The notes under the pieces were generated by a model. The model was not told the DNA's origin and made no database searches. It saw only the letters and a program-made list of their open reading frames with translations. Source: an uncultured Pseudomonadota bacterium (GTDB lineage: Bacteria > Pseudomonadota > Zetaproteobacteria > Mariprofundales > Mariprofundaceae). Taken from it: a stretch of DNA of 64,000 nt. Both the position numbers and the translations under genes were made by a program. Location: NCBI GenBank assembly GCA_913055645.1, contig CAJXLC010000007.1, forward strand, positions 1 through 64,000, read 5' to 3'. The stretch's first letter is position 1. Each line of letters opens with the position of its first letter. This document shows, in pieces, positions 62,001-64,000 of this stretch.

Positions 62001-62534
62001 TTAAGCCTTTTTACCTTCTTTCATGGCAACATGTTCACCAACATAACGAACACCCTTACCTTTATAAGGTTCTGGTGGACGATAAGCGCGAATTTCCGCT
62101 GCTACCTGTCCAACCTTTTGTTTATCAAAACCACTGATTGTAATATTGCTTTTATCCACTGTTGCAGTAACACCTGCAGGCACTTCATAGACAACAGGGT
62201 GTGAAAAACCAAGCGACAAGTTCAATTTTTGACCTTGAGCCTGTGCACGATAACCAACGCCGCGCAATTCTAAAACTTTTTCAAAACCTTTACTAACACC
62301 CGTTACATTGTTTGCCAAAAGTGCGCGAGACAAGCCGAAGTTACCATTCATTTTCTTGTTTGAAACATCAGCACAAGTAATTTGAATTTGATTATCTTCC
62401 TGTGTTGCAGCCAAGCCATCAAACAATGGTGAGGTTAATGTACCCTTAGCGCCTTTTACTGTTACAGCATCCGCTGCAATCGTAACTTCAACACCTGCTG
62501 GGATTGCAATAGGTTGTTTACCAACTCGAGACAT
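62001..62534 (-). CDS. rplF: 50S ribosomal protein L6
   Basis: The 177-residue protein has MSRVGKQPIAIPAGVEVTIA, GFEKVLELRGVGYRAQAQGQ and the C-terminal PPEPYKGKGVRYVGEHVAMK, L6 signatures. It lies near the GTPase centre. Confidence 0.98.
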   Translation of the reverse strand: MSRVGKQPIAIPAGVEVTIAADAVTVKGAKGTLTSPLFDGLAATQEDNQIQITCADVSNKKMNGNFGLSRALLANNVTGVSKGFEKVLELRGVGYRAQAQGQKLNLSLGFSHPVVYEVPAGVTATVDKSNITISGFDKQKVGQVAAEIRAYRPPEPYKGKGVRYVGEHVAMKEGKKA

Positions 62535-62546
62535 CTTAAACCTACC

Positions 62547-62942
62547 TTAAAATACTGTGCAAAGAACTTCGCCACCGACGTGTTCTGCACGAGCCTTTTT
62601 ATCTGTCATAATACCTTTTGAGGTACTTACTACAGCTACACCATAACCACTACGAACACGTGGCAAGTCATCAGCGTTGCTATAAACACGACGACCAGGC
62701 TTAGAAACACGTTTAATTTCGTGAATCACTGCCGCGCCTTCGTCATCATAACGAAGCGTCAAACGCAAATAACGGTGACCCTTAAAATTATAAGCCTTGG
62801 CTGCTGCAATAAAGCCTTCTTCACGAAGAATCTCTGCCATAGATAGCAAAGTATTACTCGCTGGAAGTTCAATTTTTTCTATGCCTACTTGTTGTGCGTT
62901 ACGAATACGCGTCAACATATCAGCGATACGATCTGTCATCAT
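62547..62942 (-). CDS. rpsH: 30S ribosomal protein S8
   Basis: About 131 residues from ATG 62942 (MMTDRIADMLTRIRNAQ; ATG 62939 equally good; GGAG 8 bases upstream). The longer frame to 63092 overlaps rpsN and is not used. FKGHRYLRLTLRYDDEG, RVSKPGRRVYSNADDLPRV and GYGVAVVSTSKGIMTDKKAR are S8 signatures. It binds 16S rRNA helix 21 and often represses the spc operon. Confidence 0.96.
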   Translation of the reverse strand: MMTDRIADMLTRIRNAQQVGIEKIELPASNTLLSMAEILREEGFIAAAKAYNFKGHRYLRLTLRYDDEGAAVIHEIKRVSKPGRRVYSNADDLPRVRSGYGVAVVSTSKGIMTDKKARAEHVGGEVLCTVF

Positions 62943-62961
62943 AATGGAATCTCCTACCGCC

Positions 62962-63147
62962 TTACCAGCTAGATTTAACCATGCCTGGGATTTCACCCGC
63001 AGAGGCATGTTTACGTAAGCAAATACGGCACATGCCGAACTTGCGATATACAGAATGTGGACGACCACATAACTGACAACGTGTGTAAGCACGTACTTTA
63101 AATTTTGGTTTGCGATTACATTTCGCGATTAGAGCTTTTGTAGCCAT
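62962..63147 (-). CDS. rpsN: 30S ribosomal protein S14, short zinc-binding type
   Basis: The 61-residue protein has a zinc site at Cys 24, 27, 40 and 43 ([10 protein letters not shown] ... [10 protein letters not shown]) and the end [11 protein letters not shown]. This is the short C+ form; most gamma- and betaproteobacteria have a ~101-residue cysteine-free form. Standard place between rplE and rpsH. Confidence 0.97.
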   Translation of the reverse strand: MATKALIAKCNRKPKFKVRAYTRCQLCGRPHSVYRKFGMCRICLRKHASAGEIPGMVKSSW

Positions 63148-63156
63148 GTTCGCCCC

Positions 63157-63699
63157 TTAATTCTTTCGGAACGGCATGCTAAATTCTTTAAGCAATGCGC
63201 GTCCTTCATCATTGGTATTCGCAGTAGTAACGATAGTAATATCCATACCACGAACTTTATCCACCTTATCATAATCAATCTCAGGAAAGATAATCTGTTC
63301 CTTAAGACCCAAGGTATAATTTCCTCGTCCATCAAACGCCTTCGGAGATACACCTTGGAAATCTCGAATGCGAGGCAAAGTTACGTTAATCAAACGATCA
63401 AGAAACTCCCACATTTGATCTCCGCGCAATGTAACACGGCAGCCAACAGGCATGCCATCACGCAGTTTGAAGTTCGAAATTGATTTGCGAGCGCGTGTAG
63501 TTACTGGTTTTTGACCAGTAATCGCAGCCATATCTGACAACGCTCCTTCCATCAATTTTGAATTGGTTGCAGCTTCACCCACACCCATATTCACAATAAT
63601 TTTTGTCACACTTGGTATTTGCATCGGATTTTTATATCCGAACTGCTCTTTCAAAGCAGGTGCCACGCGCGATTTATAGTCTTCTTTAAGACGAGCCAT
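63157..63699 (-). CDS. rplE: 50S ribosomal protein L5
   Basis: The 180-residue 5S-rRNA-binding protein starts at ATG 63699 with GGAG eight bases upstream (GTG 63702 also possible). [57 protein letters not shown] and [20 protein letters not shown] are L5 signatures. Confidence 0.98.
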   Translation of the reverse strand: MARLKEDYKSRVAPALKEQFGYKNPMQIPSVTKIIVNMGVGEAATNSKLMEGALSDMAAITGQKPVTTRARKSISNFKLRDGMPVGCRVTLRGDQMWEFLDRLINVTLPRIRDFQGVSPKAFDGRGNYTLGLKEQIIFPEIDYDKVDKVRGMDITIVTTANTNDEGRALLKEFSMPFRKN

Positions 63700-63710
63700 C
63701 ACCTATACTC

Positions 63711-64000
63711 CTACTGATCCAATACTTCGCCGCATTTACGGCAGTTACGGACCTTACGCCCATCATCCAATGTCTTCATGCCCAAACGAACACCAGTTTT
63801 ACATTTTGGACAGAAAAACTGAACATTAGACAACGCGATTGGCGCTTCTTTTTCAATAATTCCACCGCTTGTTTGCTGTGTTTGACGGGTGTGACGTTTT
63901 ACCATGTTTACCTTGGAAACCAATACACGGTTATCCGAAGACATTACACGAATCACTTTACCACGTGCACCTTTATCGCGACCTGCGATAACCAACACTT
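63711..64000 (-). CDS. rplX: 50S ribosomal protein L24 (5' end beyond window)
   Basis: The visible ~96 residues carry the KOW motif VLVIAGRDKGARGKVIRV and VNMVKRHTRQTQQTSGGIIE. The C-terminal FFCPKCKTGVRLG ... RNCRKCGEVL is a CxxC-CxxC zinc ribbon found in many bacterial L24 proteins. The first residues (usually M-K-x-K-x-G-D) lie past base 64000. Confidence 0.95.
   Translation of the reverse strand, partial: VLVIAGRDKGARGKVIRVMSSDNRVLVSKVNMVKRHTRQTQQTSGGIIEKEAPIALSNVQFFCPKCKTGVRLGMKTLDDGRKVRNCRKCGEVLDQ

Noticed and set aside
62943-63092. N-terminal extension of S8
   Set aside because: It lies inside rpsN in another frame; S8 proteins start at MTDRIADML and a ribosome site precedes that ATG.
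1-64000. CRISPR arrays, complete insertion sequences, prophage genes, rRNA operons
   Set aside because: No regularly spaced repeats, transposase, integrase, phage structural or rRNA sequence was recognised.

Overview
The window reads as chromosome of a motile, Gram-negative proteobacterium. It has a TonB protein, a TonB-dependent receptor, L- and P-ring flagellar genes, outer-membrane lipoproteins, sigma-54- and sigma-28-type promoters, and a moderately AT-rich base composition (about 40-45% GC by eye). The mix of gamma-like flagellar genes with zinc-type ribosomal proteins and a zinc-lid adenylate kinase would fit a marine iron-oxidising Zetaproteobacterium (Mariprofundus/Ghiorsea-like). That placement is an inference from protein flavour, not from any database search.

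Layout. 1-2.4 kb: tail of an unidentified gene, tonB, a SAM methyltransferase and a MarC-type membrane protein. 2.5-8.9 kb: an orphan ATP synthase epsilon gene converges on a minus-strand operon made of a Rossmann-GGDEF protein, a membrane class III nucleotide cyclase, a TPR-type lipoprotein, ispG and hisS. 9-11.3 kb: yhbY-bolA, then a sigma-54-type promoter driving a small FliX-like gene and a diguanylate cyclase. 11.3-13 kb: a DUF4197 protein and a DHH phosphoesterase. 13-45 kb: one large flagellar region, nearly all on the minus strand.

The flagellar region has four blocks, in order of transcription. (i) fliK-flgD-flgE. (ii) motA, two motB paralogues, fliLMNOP. (iii) fliQR-flhBA-flhFG, a 74-residue membrane protein, fliA, a DUF2802-like gene and a second FliK-like gene, followed by a small FlhB-C-terminal homologue with no visible promoter of its own. 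(iv) flgFG-A-H-I-J-M-N-K-L, csrA-fliW, a small protein, two response regulators (one HD-GYP) and a PilZ protein. Good sigma-54 matches (GG-N10-GC) precede fliK, motA, fliQ and flgF, and also an EAL-HDOD gene and the FliX-like/GGDEF pair. Sigma-28-like sites precede flgM and the small gene after fliW. Synthesis, breakdown and sensing of c-di-GMP therefore appear wired into flagellar gene control. A plus-strand EAL-HDOD gene and a frameshifted small gene split fliP from fliQ.

45.2-50.4 kb: a remnant of a cyclic-nucleotide-binding protein, then a YfiR(DUF4154)-hybrid histidine kinase-TonB-dependent receptor module with unusual repeats around its genes. 50.7-55.1 kb: tRNA-Ala(GGC), trpEGDC with ATGA/GTGA overlaps, and a stand-alone receiver protein. 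Its promoter region carries almost the same palindrome as the promoter region of the YfiR-kinase module. 55.2-64 kb: the spc/alpha ribosomal operons from rplX (cut by the window end) to rplQ, with secY, adk, infA and rpoA, closed by a strong terminator.

No CRISPR array, complete insertion sequence, prophage or rRNA operon was seen. The best candidates for something new are the shared palindrome linking the receiver gene to the YfiR-kinase-receptor module, the tandem MotB pair with a Glu variant, the Rossmann-GGDEF/cyclase operon and the sigma-54-driven c-di-GMP genes.
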